64,000 nt of DNA from Dichotomocladium elegans (lineage: Eukaryota > Mucoromycota > Mucoromycetes > Mucorales > Lichtheimiaceae). Of this stretch, positions 10,379-23,274 are shown piece by piece (position 1 is the first letter of the stretch; every line of letters starts with the position of its first letter). The notes beneath the pieces were generated by a model that searched no databases, was not told the DNA's origin, and was given only the letters and a program-made list of their open reading frames with translations. Location of the stretch: NCBI GenBank assembly GCA_025716815.1, contig JAIXMN010000028.1, positions 372,001 to 436,000 on the forward strand, in the 5' to 3' direction. A program made the position numbers and the translations under genes.

Positions 10379-13300
10379 TCACTGTAGAACGCCCACCTTC
10401 TGCATCTCATTGAACAGGTTCGGATACTCTAAAGGATTCGCCAAGGCCTCGGCCGTCTTGTTGCGTCCCCGCTTGATCAAGTCTTCTTTCCAAAGCGTGA
10501 CAATCGATGCCATCTGATCCGGTGCATAGGTTCGTGCGAGCATTGCCGCCTCCGGCAGACGTTCGGTCTTGATCAATAGCTGGATTGCCTCATCCATCGC
10601 TCCGAGCTCGAATAGCGCAGTGAACGCGATGTTGTTCTTCCCCTTCTCCACTATGCATTCTCACCCATTCAGCACCGCTCATATGGAATCATATATGCAC
10701 ATCCACTACTTACGGGCCTGATCAGCAACCTTGCGCATGCCGTCACGATTGCCACTTGCGGTGTAAAAGAGCAACAGACCGCTGAGGTCCTTGGCCTTCT
10801 GAAGGGATTCTTCAGCAAGGTCGAATTTCCAGTTCGCCAGTGCAACATCGCTCAGGTTACGCCATCGTGCCTCGCTGTCCAGCTCGCGTGCCAGTGCTGT
10901 CGCAGTCTCGAGCTTGCCGAGCTGAAGCGCCAAATCAAACTTCTGCTCTGCGTCGGTTGATACCTCGAGAGCAAGATCTTTGAGATCCTGCGACTCGAGG
11001 AACCGGGCAATTCGTCCACGCTGATCTACGGGGATGGAAGGCAGTAGCTTGGCTGCAGACTCAAGATCTCCTCGCAAAACAGCGGTCTGATAGTCAATCA
11101 CTGCGAGAGATAAGCTGTAGCTGAAAATTCCAACGTCCTAGCGAACAATGAATATCGCTGCAAGTCTTTGCTGTCCATTGTTAATACATACTCTGTCGGC
11201 AAGATACACGCGGTTTTCTCGAGGCGAGTATCCCAGAAGATACATGGGTCTGTGCGAGATAACAATTGAGTTCCAGTTCTGGGTGTCGTTACGTTCTCTT
11301 AACTTACTTGTCGAAATGGCTGATGGTATAAGTAACATCGCCAACCAAATAATTTAGACGGTTAGCATTATTAGTATAGATGAAGCAGTCGCCGGCCCAA
11401 GTACCCGTTCGGGCGCTATCGGTAAGGTAATAATAATAAAAGCCAGGGTTAAATCATCTCGTTATTTCCCTAGCGCATCCGCTTTTTACCTCTCGGCAAT
11501 GTCGTTCACAAAAGTAAAAGCCTCCTCCACACCTTCCACACCAGGATCGCCCCCGTTCTCAATAAACTGAGAATATGCCTGGGCATTGTAGCGTAAAATG
11601 TAGAATGACTCATCGCATACTATCGCTACTAGGTCGCCTTGATCTGACCAGAACACCTGCTTGGCATCCACATCGATGCGGCGCACGACGGCACCCGTCT
11701 CCCAATCGTAAAAGTTCAAGAACCCATTCGAGCGGACACCTAGAAGCGCACCACCGAAGATTCCTTCTGCAGCATAATTGAGCTTTGGTAACAGGCCAAC
11801 ACGTTCCTTGAAATTCTTGAAAATCTTGACCCGTGAGGTCGATTCACGGACAGCGTATACATTGGGGTCGGCTGCCCATACAAAGCTAAGGCCACTACCA
11901 AAGCTCTTATTACGCCAGGCAAGTGCGGTGTAGATAATGTACTCGCCGTCGCCACAGACCACGACAAAACGGCCGTTTGGCGAGTGCTGCAGCGTCTGCG
12001 GATAGACTTCACAGCTACCCAGATCTTTGATCGGTAGCGCAAGGCGTTCGCCATCCTTAGCAGTATCGTCTATTTCAAAAAATTCCTTGTCTAGTAGGTC
12101 TGAAAACCACTCGCTAAAGGAAAATCCTTACCAACACCAGCTTTGACGTTCGCTGTCTGTATCTCAGAGTGCTTCGCCCAAATTATTTTGCCAGAAGCAT
12201 CCATCGACACAGCAGGCTCTTCTCGCCCCAACTTAATCACCACGGAACCTTCATCGAAGCCAAGCGCAACGTTGTTACCGCCCTTCTGATAAGCAATGCA
12301 CCACGCGCGCTCGAGACCATAGTTGAGGCTATTTTCCAGGCGATAGGTATCTGCATTCCAGATGCGGACCGTGCCGTCTTCGGAACCAGACATGATGATG
12401 GGTAGTTCGGGATGGAAGGAGGCGAAGTTGACGTTCTGGCTGTGACCCTCGAGGGTTTGCACACAATTTTTGTTCTGATAATCCCATACTTTCACCAACC
12501 TATCTCATTGTCCTTAGCGAACTGTGCTATCCTTTGCTGAGCCTAGAAAACTTACGTATCATCGGCACACGAGATCAAGTACGGTTTGTCACCCCCATGA
12601 TAGTAATCCACATAGTTTACGCCCTTCTCATGCCCTTCGAGTGTAAAGTTCGGTACGTTGGAGCCAAGCGACCACACCTTGATAAGACCATCAAGACATG
12701 CAGACGCGAATGTGTTGGAATCCTTGGGGTTGAATGCCAAATGCATGACAAAGTGCGAGTGACCTTCGAAAATCTGAAGTGGTTTCGTCATTTGATGTTT
12801 TTTCCCCCTCCATGCGCGCGCGCGTGCGCGCTCACTCATTGGTGGAAACAAAAAAAAACTCCCTACCTGGACACACTTCCAGCCTTTATCCCAGTCCCAT
12901 AAGCGAATCGTCATATCGTCTGAACCTGACAAAACCAGCGGTTGTGTAGGATGGACTGCCAAGCAACGGATGTAATCGGGGTGGCCTTCGAAGCTGGCAA
13001 CCTTCTCATGTGTGTTGTAGTTGAACACTCGGATCTGCGAGTCATCTGAGCCGGTGACAATCCAGTTTTTGCGAGCAATGAACTTGGCAGCGCGCACTAC
13101 CCAATGAAATGTGAGACTCAACCGAAAATAGGGTGGTTTTTTTTTCTCATATAATGTGTTTACCAGGGACATCGGCCACCTCAAAGGTTTTAACGACAGC
13201 CTATTGAGATACGTACATAGACAGAGAGTGAGGGCAAGGTTCTGGCGAGCGTACAATTCTGTACAGAAGCGGACGTTCCGAAGTTAGCATTACCTGCGTC

Positions 13301-13511
13301 TCGTAATTATAAATATAAACGTGGCCATTATATAAGCTGGCAAGCACCCATGGCTCAGTGGGATGAAGGTCAACACTTTTCACGCGCTCGGAACGTGACA
13401 AGAGTTTGCGCTAAGAAATGAGGCGGCGGCGATGGACGATTGTTCTATTAGGTCGAGTTCGGATGATATAAGTCGGCGGTAATGCTATATTACCTTGATG
13501 TCTATTCGCAT
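10379..13511 (-). CDS. Coatomer subunit beta' (beta'-COP, Sec27-like)
   Basis: COPI coat subunit for retrograde Golgi-to-ER traffic. About 800 residues over many exons. Exon 1 is only six codons (13494-13511, M-R-I-D-I-K), then [17 protein letters not shown] opens the first WD repeat. The WD40 propellers run through [15 protein letters not shown], the [17 protein letters not shown] repeat, [30 protein letters not shown] and the second propeller ([23 protein letters not shown]). The C-terminal part is the alpha-solenoid ([58 protein letters not shown]). It ends [12 protein letters not shown] without a long acidic tail; a missed last exon is possible. The tiny first exon was chosen because it restores the family N-terminus with matching GT/AG. 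Confidence 0.93.
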
Positions 13512-14121
13512 GCCCTACAGAAAAAGGGTAAATTGTTATAAAAAATAGGTGCGCGCAAAATAGCTTTGTGAGTTTGGGAAATGTTGGATTCATCGCGTCT
13601 TATTATTTTTTTTTTGGGGGGGAGCGGTTGCGTTCATCTTTAATGTGCATTCCTCACATCTCTGAGACGCGCGCTGACCATGTTCATCTCGCTTCTTATT
13701 TTCTCTCTTCCATCATATTCGCCCAAACCCCACTCTCCTTTCCCTTGCTCGTAAGCTCGAGACATACCATGGTCGAAATATGCTACTTTAGTCTAAGGAA
13801 GGTCACCGAAGATGAAGAGATGAAGAAAGGGGGGCTCCTTTCTGTCGTCCACGTCGCACCATTCGGGGCAATAGTCACAAATGCCGCCATCGCGCCGATT
13901 CCAAAGTAGCGTATAAGAGCAATTAAGCGGGTTTATTTTATGGCTGTTAGCTGCTTTACACGAAGATTAGAATAGAACAGATGGGATTTATGTACATCAA
14001 AACCATGCAAATAGTAGGAGGAGTAGGAGTAGTATAGTAGCATTATGGATTATAAAGTAGTAATAAAACAATAAAATAAAGGAAAAACCAGGACGGATGG
14101 GAAGATCACCGCCCATACCGA
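13512..14121. other. Intergenic, beta'-COP promoter and cyclase 3' flank
   Basis: An open frame at 13568-13909 (+) shows no recognisable domain and includes a G-run, so it is not supported. 13930-14100 is A/T-rich (GAGTAGTATAGTAGC and AATAAAATAAAGG), consistent with the 3'UTR of a neighbour. Confidence 0.45.
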
Positions 14122-17100
14122 CTACTCTTCTTGCGCTTCGACTTTAGTTGTCAACGCGAGCATGTTGGTCGGTAAAGGGGCTGCCGGGTCCGGATTACAG
14201 TAGATATGGGTAGGTATGTCCAAGAGATCGAATTCTGCCCTTGCGCTTTCTGTCCATTTCTTGCGTTCGTCAGGGGTGAATGCAAATTTGCCTAGGTTGG
14301 CCATATAGTATCCTTTGAGAAACGTGATTTCCTTGATATTATGCATCTCGTAGTAGCCATGTTGCAGTACCTTGACAAAACAGCGACGTGCGGATATATG
14401 AGCTTCTTGCTATTTGTTCTATTAAATCTGACTTACCAAACATCCCTCCACGGTCCGCCCCGTTGCGATGTAGGGCAATGCGCGCGCAAGATACAGACAC
14501 GGCTGCGTAAATTCCCAGAATTTAACCTGCTGGAATGCATGGTTAATCCGCGCTACGACAAGATTGAACCGGTCATAGCTCTTTTTGTCTTCAGAAGACA
14601 AGAGCTTGACTTCGTCATCTTCGATCATCCGATATAGACCCATTGTGGCAAAGATCAGCCCAAAGATAGGAAAAGTGTTGACTAGTGAACATTGTGTTGG
14701 CTTGAGCTTACAGATAGATGCGGGTGCCTGTTCTTACTTCCCAAGCTACTTACAGGTCACGGTCAACGACGGCAAACTATGGACCAGAAGCCTTAGATGA
14801 CGCCTTGCGTTCTCATGGTTGCGCATGCGGGCATAGTAGCAGACCAACGTGCCATAAATGGCAATCTGGTTATAGTCGGCTGTTTCTTTGATATGTGCTT
14901 CTAGGAGGGTTACAAAGGGTTCGCAGTCCCTGAGTCGATCGGTGATGATGGCGTTGCCGGCATTATACACGCCAATCCACACCTCAGCCTCGTAGTCGCC
15001 ATTTACATGCGCGAGTTCAGCCATCTGCTTCAAGAGCCTTAGGTCATCCGGAGAATTACTGAGTTTGCCCTCGAATATCCGCATTGTCAATACCAGACCG
15101 ACTGACCGGTAGAATGCCTGGCAGTCCGTGATCACTCCCAGCGTTTTGACTGCTTCGATAGACTGATATAGGAATGTGCGAGCTTCATGGAAAGCACCGG
15201 CCGCGAAATGGAGCATGGCGTTGATAGTTAGATTGCCAGGTTCATGCTTATCCGACGCATAATACTGGGCCTGTTGGATATAAAAGACGCTGTGGTTCTT
15301 TTGGTCGTTGAGCCAGCAAAGGAGAGAATTGCGCGCGAGAAAGAATATGTAGTACTCGCTCCCACCTTCACGACCAAGTCGTTCGCATGCATTCAATCCA
15401 AGCAGGCATGTGTAAATGAAGTGACGGCCTTTGCCGGTATAATAATAGATGTTGGAAAGATGCACCATAATCTCAACGATACGCTTCCAGACTTCTTTTT
15501 TACGGTTAGATTTGAACGTCCCAAAGGATCCCCATCGCCGGTGCTGATACTGGAGTGCACGGTTCATCCAGAATTTACTGAAGAATTTAATATTTGTCTC
15601 AGGCCACGGATGGCCAAGGGTCTCAAGAGCCATGTGAAGGTACCGTTCGCCTTCGCTGAGTTTTGTTCGCATCGTATAACATATTCCCAGTCGCCGATAC
15701 ACATCGCTTCGCCGCCCTCGAGAGTATTGAATCGCGTCATCTTCTTCATTCCCATCCAGAATGCGGACAATGTTCCTCAAGTTCTCCGTCGCTTCGGGCA
15801 GACAAAAAGACCGGATATTGTGGTCAGCGAGCTTTTCAAGGTACATCAACTGCTTGGCTGGATTGGATATCTTGAGATAGTGGCGTGCAATTTTCGGTAA
15901 AAGATCAATATCGTTCTCTTTCTTCATCTGCTCCTCGTAATGCTGTGCTAAGGACTCGTGAAACATTCTGCGCATGCCAAAAGAAACCATGGCGTATATG
16001 CACTCAGGTATTGTAATATGTGCAAAACTGAAAGTGATGTCGCCTGGGTTGACCTCCTGGAGACCGGGCTTCTCAACTACCTGGAGAAAGTGGTATCGGT
16101 CGTATCCCATGATAAGCTCAATGACCTCGGAAAGGCTGCTCGCTCTAAATATTGCATTGTCATGGCTGATGATTGTCATCACCTCCTGGATCGTAAAAGA
16201 CTGGTCAAGGAAACTTGCGGCCTAAGTGTGCTGGTTTAGTGATATCATTACCGTTAATCAATGAAAACCAACCGTGAGGAATTCTTGAAATCCCGCGTCA
16301 AGCCGATCAAATTGCATTTTAATGATACGCTTGTAGTCAAAATTGCCCAGCGTATCTGCTAGGTCAAACTCACTACTGCTTGCGATAAGTTCGCCATCCA
16401 TCACTGTGATATGCTTATTGAAGTCCTTAAGAACGATAGCCATGTTCCTACATGAAATACAATGTGATTAATATGCTCGGTCTGACCAAAGAAGAGAGTC
16501 CTTACTTGACATAGAGAGGATTCCCTGCAGTGCGCTTCTGAAAGACACGGACGATTTCGGGGTTTACGCTCTTGACGACCCCACTCTTGAAGGCTTGGAT
16601 AATAATTTCTCCGATTTCATCCGCACCGAGTCCGTTCAGGGCAATCTCCCTGTGTGTCCCCGATTTGCAGAAATCCTTAATGAAAGTGAGGTTATAGTCC
16701 CGCATGGTCCGTGTGGCCATGATGAGCATCACTCGCGGACACTGTTCGTGGACCTGATGTAACACCTTGATCGACGCAGAGTCGGCCCCTGGTATATTCC
16801 AAATATCAGCGAAGCTTCTGCACAGTCGATTCGAAGCTCTGCACTTACACTGTACATCATCACAAATAAACACCAACTCGACATGTTCCGAAACGTGCCG
16901 GACCATTTTTATGATAACATCCGAGAGTAAAATGTCCCGCGCGCGTCCATCCAAGCGGATTGTATATTTGTTCTCCTCGAGATCAGCAAGCGACATGAAA
17001 ACTGCCTTAAACAGCGGTAGCAAGTTATCCGTCTCACCACATTTTTTTAGACATTTCCGTATCAGTTCCGCCAGTTCGTTGTTGACATCGCCGTTATTGT

Positions 17101-20100
17101 GGGAGCTAGCATTATAGCATCGTATGGATGAGGCTGACTGAAGCCTACTTAGAGGCTCCATCGAGATCAGGGAAGAGGTTGAGCTCCGGTCTGCAGCATT
17201 AGAGGATAGAGCATTTGCGCCACTATTTGCGCTCTGGGGACCGACGAATGGGCCTTGCACAAATGACATGCGGCGCTTTATATTGTCCGGGAGCCCATCT
17301 GAGTCGATGATCTCAAAGAGCGATATTAACAGGCTTTTAATTAGGAAGTATTTAGACCCTTTTTCAACTATATACAAGTCCCAATACATATAGCCAATCA
17401 GTGAGTTACGGTGTATCGCATACCCACCAGTTGTCATTTACCTTCAGTCGAAAACGACCAACTATGCAAGTGAATCTTGTTTAATACAGATACAATTCAA
17501 AAAAAAATACAGTTGGAAACGTACCATGCCTGGACGCCTAGCGAGGTGATTGTTCTGGCAATTGTCTGGCAAAAAAAACTCTTGCCTACGCCCGAAGGAC
17601 CCGAGATGATCAAGACGTGGCGATTCTGGGCCTCGTGGTGCCAGTCGTCAATTAACTGAGTCGCGCGCTCCATCTCGAGTTTATAGCCAATGAAGTCTCC
17701 TTGTTGTTGAGTTTGAAACGCGCGTTTCGGCTTTCCCGGCTGGCCGAAACGCATAATCTGATATATTTGAATAGGCTTGATCTTCCCCTTGACATTATTA
17801 ACGCCTTTATCCTTGAACTCGCATAAGCCGCGTATTTGTTGCTTAGTGGCTTCGTCGCAGACAACGTTCTTTATTGCAAACGGGAATTTGAGCATTCTCA
17901 CCGCAAGAATGATTGTTTCACCTGAAATGCTAGGGTCTCGACGGTATGGATTGCCCTGTGGCAGCACTGCGCTGAATATCGTACCGCTTGAAAGGGCAAT
18001 TGAAAAGTCTGGGAGGTCGATTTGGCGGTAGGCATCACGGATATCGATGGCAGCTTTGGCCGCAAACACCGCTTCCCGTTCATGGGATAGAGGTGGAAGT
18101 CCGAATACGGCAAGCAATGTCGGACCTGACGAAAATGGAGATATTAAATCTGCTGTGTGTGGATGAATTCATACCGCTTACCCTTGTCATCTACAGCAAA
18201 CTGCTGTAACATGCCGTCGTACTGGACAAGAAGTCGGATAGCAGATACGAGAGCTTTCTGGGCCGTATCCAGTCCTTTGGGTGTGGCCACGTTCAGTTTA
18301 CCGAGGCTTATAAACATAATGGTAACGTCCCGAAACTGAGCTGTGAAATTGCCCTCAGAGCCTCGTCTAAGCCTGTAGAGCGCACTGCGGTTGACATATT
18401 TGAAATAGTTGGGATTAGACATCATTCTACTATTGTAAGCAGGCGGTGGCTGAGGTTTGGGGAGGTTTTGCATGCTGTTGTTTGCCGACGGTGTTGGAGG
18501 GAGGTGATGATGGCGATTCCATTGGACTTTGGCTTTGACCAGGTAAAATTGGTTGCGCTTTTCGTACGACATGTAAAGCGGCGGGTTCAATTGGACAAGG
18601 CGGTACACCTCAGGTGTAATTGTCATCTCGCCTGCTTTGGCAGCCGCCAGCGCATCCTCAAGCCACTCAACAGCAGGACCACATATGGCGTATTCAAGTC
18701 GACCGGTATACTCAATACTGTCGGGTGAAAATGGCGGCTGATTATATGAACCTTTGATATTTTCTGCAACGATATCATCTAGTTGTTGATGCTGGTGTTT
18801 CTGTAACTCTTGCTGTTGACTTGTTAATTGCGGATCTCGTTCACCGAGAATGACGTTGGTCAAATCTCCACAAGAGACAGCGATATGCAGCTCAAGGTCA
18901 ATAGCGTTCACATTTCTACCCAAAGTCTCGGTCGATAAGCTAGCTCGATGATGAGCATAGATACGACTGTGCTGTTTGCGGTTGTTATTTCCAACAAGAA
19001 GTTGCCGGCGCTGGCGGCGTGAACGGCGTCCGTTCGCCTCCTGGTGGCGATTAATGAGCGAAGGAAGACAGTTCCACAGGCGAGTTTTCATATAAGGATT
19101 TGTTGATACTGCTTCATCATTTATCCTTGTGGAGGTATTGCTGTTGTTACTCGGCTGACTGCTTGTACTTGTATTGCTGGTAGAAGAGTCACCGGTGCTT
19201 TGGCCGTCGAACAAGAAGAAGCGCTGTTCACGGGCCTTTTCTCGGGAGTCAGATTCTCCGAAAGCAGCACGATGTTTTGTCCGTTCTTCTGCAGTGAGAT
19301 AGACTCGATAATGCGAAAGACGAGCGAGCAACTGCTGACCGCACTCAACAGCGCGTCGCACAAGATGGCTTTTGCGACGCTTCAAAGATTCTTTGGTCAT
19401 CTCGGAGAGATCGGCAGTAGGATCGTCAAGGGAAGGCTGAAAGCTGACGAGCACTGCATCACCGAGAAACTGTACGGACATGACAAAAATGGGTTCTTGT
19501 GTTTATTTGCTATTATTCTTCCTCTCCAAATGGTGAACACCCAAAGGGTGCCTATTCTCTGGGGCACAATATGACCTACCTTTACTACATCACCGCCATA
19601 CGATTCAATTATCTGGATGCACTACAAATCTCATGACAAAAAGAGTTAGCGGATCAACTTGTGGGCGCGATTTCTTACTCACCTCGCCCATATATGTACC
19701 GATCTCCAACGCAATTGCTTCAGCCCCCGATACGCCTTTTTCGGTAGCCAAAGTCGTCAACTGGTGGTGGAAAAAGGAAAGCGGGCAGGTGTCGGTGAAG
19801 AAACACATGAGGGTGACAATAATCGAAGGGATTCTTTCCTCACCTTGCTGAAGCCTATTTGCCAGAACGAAGGCAAATCTGTTTGTTTAGTTGCATCCTC
19901 TATTAAACAGCGCCTTTACTTCTCACAGCTTTACCGACAACATCGACCATGAGTACGACACCGAATTGGGTATGGCTATACGGCACTTGCCATTGATCGT
20001 TCAATGCATGGAATGTCCGTACATACTATAGAAATGCCTGCATCAGCGAATCGTTGCTACACAGGGACGATCCAATAAGCTCAACAACACGAGCTACTTG

Positions 20101-20215
20101 CTTTGGCAATATAGGGAGCAATGTTGAACATGGCAATGGATTGCCGTGAATGGATTCTAGGTTAGCGGTGGTGATGATAAGGCAAAACTTTGCTTGAGTA
20201 TGACCTTTGACAGTG
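14122..20215 (-). CDS. Soluble adenylyl cyclase (ADCY10-like), two cyclase domains + NTPase + TPR-like
   Basis: Large multi-exon gene, 5' end approximate. Reading from high to low coordinate: an N-terminal region with LLPILPKQVARVVELIGS; cyclase domain C1 with VVLMVDVVGFTRLTTLA (~20000) and YGGDVVKFLGDAVLVSF (~19460-19630), which keeps both metal-binding Asp; a Ser/Gln/Arg-rich insertion (~19000-19250); the rest of C1 (LHIAVSCGDLTNVILG, GRLEYAICGPAVEWLEDAL); C2 beginning FRDVTIMFISLGKLN, where the first metal Asp is replaced; then LAVFGLPPLSHE; a P-loop NTPase with Walker A GPSGVGKS (~17590), LVFICDDVQ and ATRTMRDYNL; and a long helical repeat region to the stop. This order is that of mammalian bicarbonate-responsive ADCY10. 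It should make cAMP from ATP in the cytosol. The first exons are small; the start codon is not settled. Confidence 0.88.
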
Positions 20216-20994
20216 AGCGAAGGGAAAAGAAAAACAAGGAACGAGAAAGAAAATGTGGGGAAGGGGGTGGGCGGGCAAAGTTTTTAATTTTTTATGGCCG
20301 TGTGGGTTGCTATCCCAAATTCATGCACTGCCGTTGTCCTTGACTGCGCAATCATGGACTGCTGATCATTACCCTAAAAGTCGACGGATGCAGGGATGAC
20401 ACGCACACAGACCTTTATGCCTTTCTTTAGTAGATTGCTCAAATAAGCATGTCTACCGCTCGATTTCATCTCTCAACTCAGAGATTCGAATTTACCTCCA
20501 GCAATCGCGGATAAAGAATACGATTTCCGGTCGAGCAGATGGGGATCAACGTGATCAAACGACCTGTCTGCTGAGGAAGACCGTTATTGCACCCTCAAAC
20601 TTCTATGGAGGTCTCATTGACTACGCGTACCTGTCCTCATCACATTGTCTGTTTTATGTCTATGACGAGGTGTAAACGTCTGCATATGTTTCGTCTCTTA
20701 TCTTTGCGGCCCTACCGCTTCTTCGCTTGTTCGTCCTGGGAATATCACCGTTTGGAATCGGGTAACGAAGAGTAACAGAAGGTTATTAAGAGATTTTCAA
20801 ACTCCATCTGTTTCTGCATTGAATCCCACTCCACACCCACAGCCACTGCCTATCCGATTTTTAAAGCCAGCTCGCCTCGGGGGGAACCCTATTTATCTCT
20901 CGCTGCGTGCTTTCGGCATATGACGACCGACAAAGACGACGCCTTTTACCTGCTTTATCTACAGGTTCACAATCACCAACTCTGTTCTTCTAAC
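20216..20994. other. Divergent promoter region
   Basis: Lies between the 5' end of the adenylyl cyclase (-) and the gene starting at 20995 (+). It holds pyrimidine tracts and one 62-codon frame without recognisable features. Some of it may be the unrecognised first exon of the cyclase. Confidence 0.4.
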
Positions 20995-22304
20995 ATGAGG
21001 TGAGCTTCCCCCCCGTAATGACTGATTCAAGCGAAACAACTTTTTACCCTCTCGTTACTTATTGTTCTATTTTTAGCAGGAACAAGTTAGTCGCAGGAAG
21101 CTTGACCGAGGCTGACATTCGCAACCTCATTCAAAACACTGTTGCAACATGGAGACTTTTACAAGAACATCAGAAGGAGAAAATAGGGCACTACTGCCGA
21201 GTATTTGATGGAACGAACGACTTGATCGCGGCGCTGGGTAGGACAGTACGTGCGGGTGTTTCAGGTAGTGGCTGTCCTTTGAGCATCGAAGGCTGTCCGC
21301 CAGAGGTCGTCGACAGAATGATTCAACGTCGCTACACTGGCTGCATCAGCCAACAAGAAGTCGAGAATGCCTTATGGATATACGTTCCCTGGGAGGATTA
21401 TTCTAATGAAGCCAAGCAGTGGGTCGCAACATTGTTTGGTACTGTTGGGGAAGATGATGAGGAACTGCGGAACCATCATCCGATCCAAATGTCTGCCCGC
21501 GCCATCGTTGTCTACCACCGCATGTTGGCTGCGAAAGAGGTCTGGCAATGGATGCCCTTAATGGATCATTTGATATTCGCTGGTCCTATAACACCTGCCA
21601 TGTATCTCGAAGAAGAGTTGTGGAGCTCGGATGATGGTCATGGCAGTGTTCCAACCCCCGCCGCAACTCCTCCTGCCCGATTCATCGCTGCCGGGGTAGC
21701 TCCAACATCGATGTCAGCTACAACCGTAGGAAGCTCTTCTGAAAGATGGGCCTCTCAGGAGAAGGAGCAACAACAACAGCAGCAGCAAGCGAATGGTGCA
21801 GTGGACGAAGGGAGCGATCCCACCGCCTATCAAGCATGTTTCTCAGCGAGGACGTCGATGTCATCATCGTCATTACACAATGAATTCCCTTTCAACAACG
21901 CTCTGAGCAACCTGCCACAGCAGCAACCCCACGTTGCAGACATGGGTACGTCTCCGTCTCTCCAGTATTTTTTCCCTTGTCATTTCCGCTCCCTACACAG
22001 GTTGCCACCCCCTGTCGCATCCTCTGCTACTAGGGCCCTCTCACCTATAATCCATCTACCCGCAATCAGAGAAGTGTCTGGGCGAGCCCCGTCAGCTGCC
22101 TTGACGTTACCGCCCATAATGACCCGCCCGGCACAGGCGATGGATCCCAGAAACGATATCAAGGAGCAAATGACGCGCCGAAACATACCTGACCGGTCGA
22201 GGCCGACGCATGGATACCGGTACTACTATATCTCAAATTATGATAACGCATTGCTGATCGACACGGGCTCAGCGCCTAAAGCACCTCGTACGCGTCAGCA
22301 TTGA
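20995..22304 (+). CDS. Orphan protein, Pro/Gln/Ser-rich C-terminal half
   Basis: About 410 residues. A five-base first exon (ATGAG, 20995-20999) is joined across an intron of ~77 bases to NKLVAGSLTEADIRNLIQN. The acceptor is a tandem TAGCAG, so the protein starts M-S-R-N-K or M-R-N-K. Residues ~5-190 look globular (VATWRLLQEHQKEKIGHYC, CPPEVVDRMIQRRYTGCIS, ENALWIYVPWEDYSNEAKQW, AKEVWQWMPLMDHLIF) with many Trp and charged residues. The rest is low-complexity. I do not recognise the family. An intron near 21946-22000 is possible because GTACGT and ACACAG occur, but removing it breaks an otherwise good frame. It shares a divergent promoter region with the adenylyl cyclase. Confidence 0.6.
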
Positions 22305-22589
22305 TTTCCATTCCACCTTTCCCTGCCCTGAACATACCCTCGCTCTTCGTCTATCAGGAAGCAAAATCCTCTTGTATAAAGGAACAAAAAGCTGTATTAT
22401 ACTGAACATTATCTTCATTCATTATTGGACAGAACGAGAAATACATCATTGTATATTTTTTTACTAGTCCATTTGAATCAAATAAGAACGGTCTAGACAC
22501 GCTGCAAGATGATGGCCGCGCAGGGTTGTGGAATGACAAAGAGGAAGTGTTGAAGAGGGGGTGGGTGAGAAAGAAAGCTCGGCAGTGAT

Positions 22590-23031
22590 TTAGTGGTGAG
22601 CATCATGGGCGTCTGCCGACTCGACGTTGTAACCAATCAAGTTTCTACGGCCCACGATTTCGCCGATGAGGAAGAAAGTGTAGAGTTCGGCGGCGACAAT
22701 GCTGCCCTTGACAACATCGCCGGCAGTGACCTTCTTCCACGCGCTGAGGTTAAGGTACTTCTTTGCGGTCTGTTCGGCCTCGGCAAACTGGCTACCGGTG
22801 GGAAAGTGCATTCCCTCCTTGACGTACACCTGCTTGGCGACCTCGACGGCGACCTTGGCATTGTACACGATGGGTTTCTGAGCAGCTATAGAAAATAAGA
22901 AAGGGAAGACCGATGGATACGATTGTCCTTTGAGTAAGGTTTCTGATGTTGCAACGTGAGGTTCCTTTTATTGAAATACCGTTCAGCTTAGTAACAGCAC
23001 CCTGGAGCGCACCAACGAACTTGGAGGACAT
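22590..23031 (-). CDS. ATP20: Mitochondrial ATP synthase subunit g
   Basis: Subunit g of F1Fo ATP synthase, a single-pass inner-membrane protein needed with subunit e for dimers and cristae shape. Exon 1 is 22980-23031 (MSSKFVGALQGAVTKLN), exon 2 is 22590-22885 (AAQKPIVYNAKVAVEVAKQV). The family landmarks are the Tyr-Asn-Ala-Lys segment, LNLSAWKKVTAGDV and the membrane helix GSIVAAELYTFFLIGEIVGRRNLIGY, which contains a GxxxG-like GEIVG. Length ~116 residues is typical. The start at 23031 is fixed by the short conserved N-terminus. It is transcribed divergently from the small protein at 23275, with 243 bases between start codons. Confidence 0.93.
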
Positions 23032-23274
23032 GACTGTAAAGTTTAAAGCAAAGGGAGCGGGGCAAGGGAGGCAGGGAGAGAGGGGGTGCCAGAGGAAGTT
23101 GAAAACACACAACGATTTTGTGTAAACAAACGTCACCCTTCTTTTTGCCCTCTCCCATTTTTTCAAGCCCCGTCTTATACTGAGACGGGGGGCTGGGGGT
23201 GGCAAAGAGAAGCACGGCTGTGTGTGAGAGAGAGAAAGCAGACGCCCACTGCTTGCCTAGAATCACTTGATACA

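Noticed and set aside
15244..15900. A 218-codon plus-strand frame
   Set aside because: It lies antisense to the helical region of the adenylyl cyclase and has no independent support.
21946..22000. Possible 55-nt intron (GTACGT...ACACAG) in the orphan gene
   Set aside because: Removing it shifts to a frame that soon stops, whereas the read-through frame stays open and protein-like to 22304.
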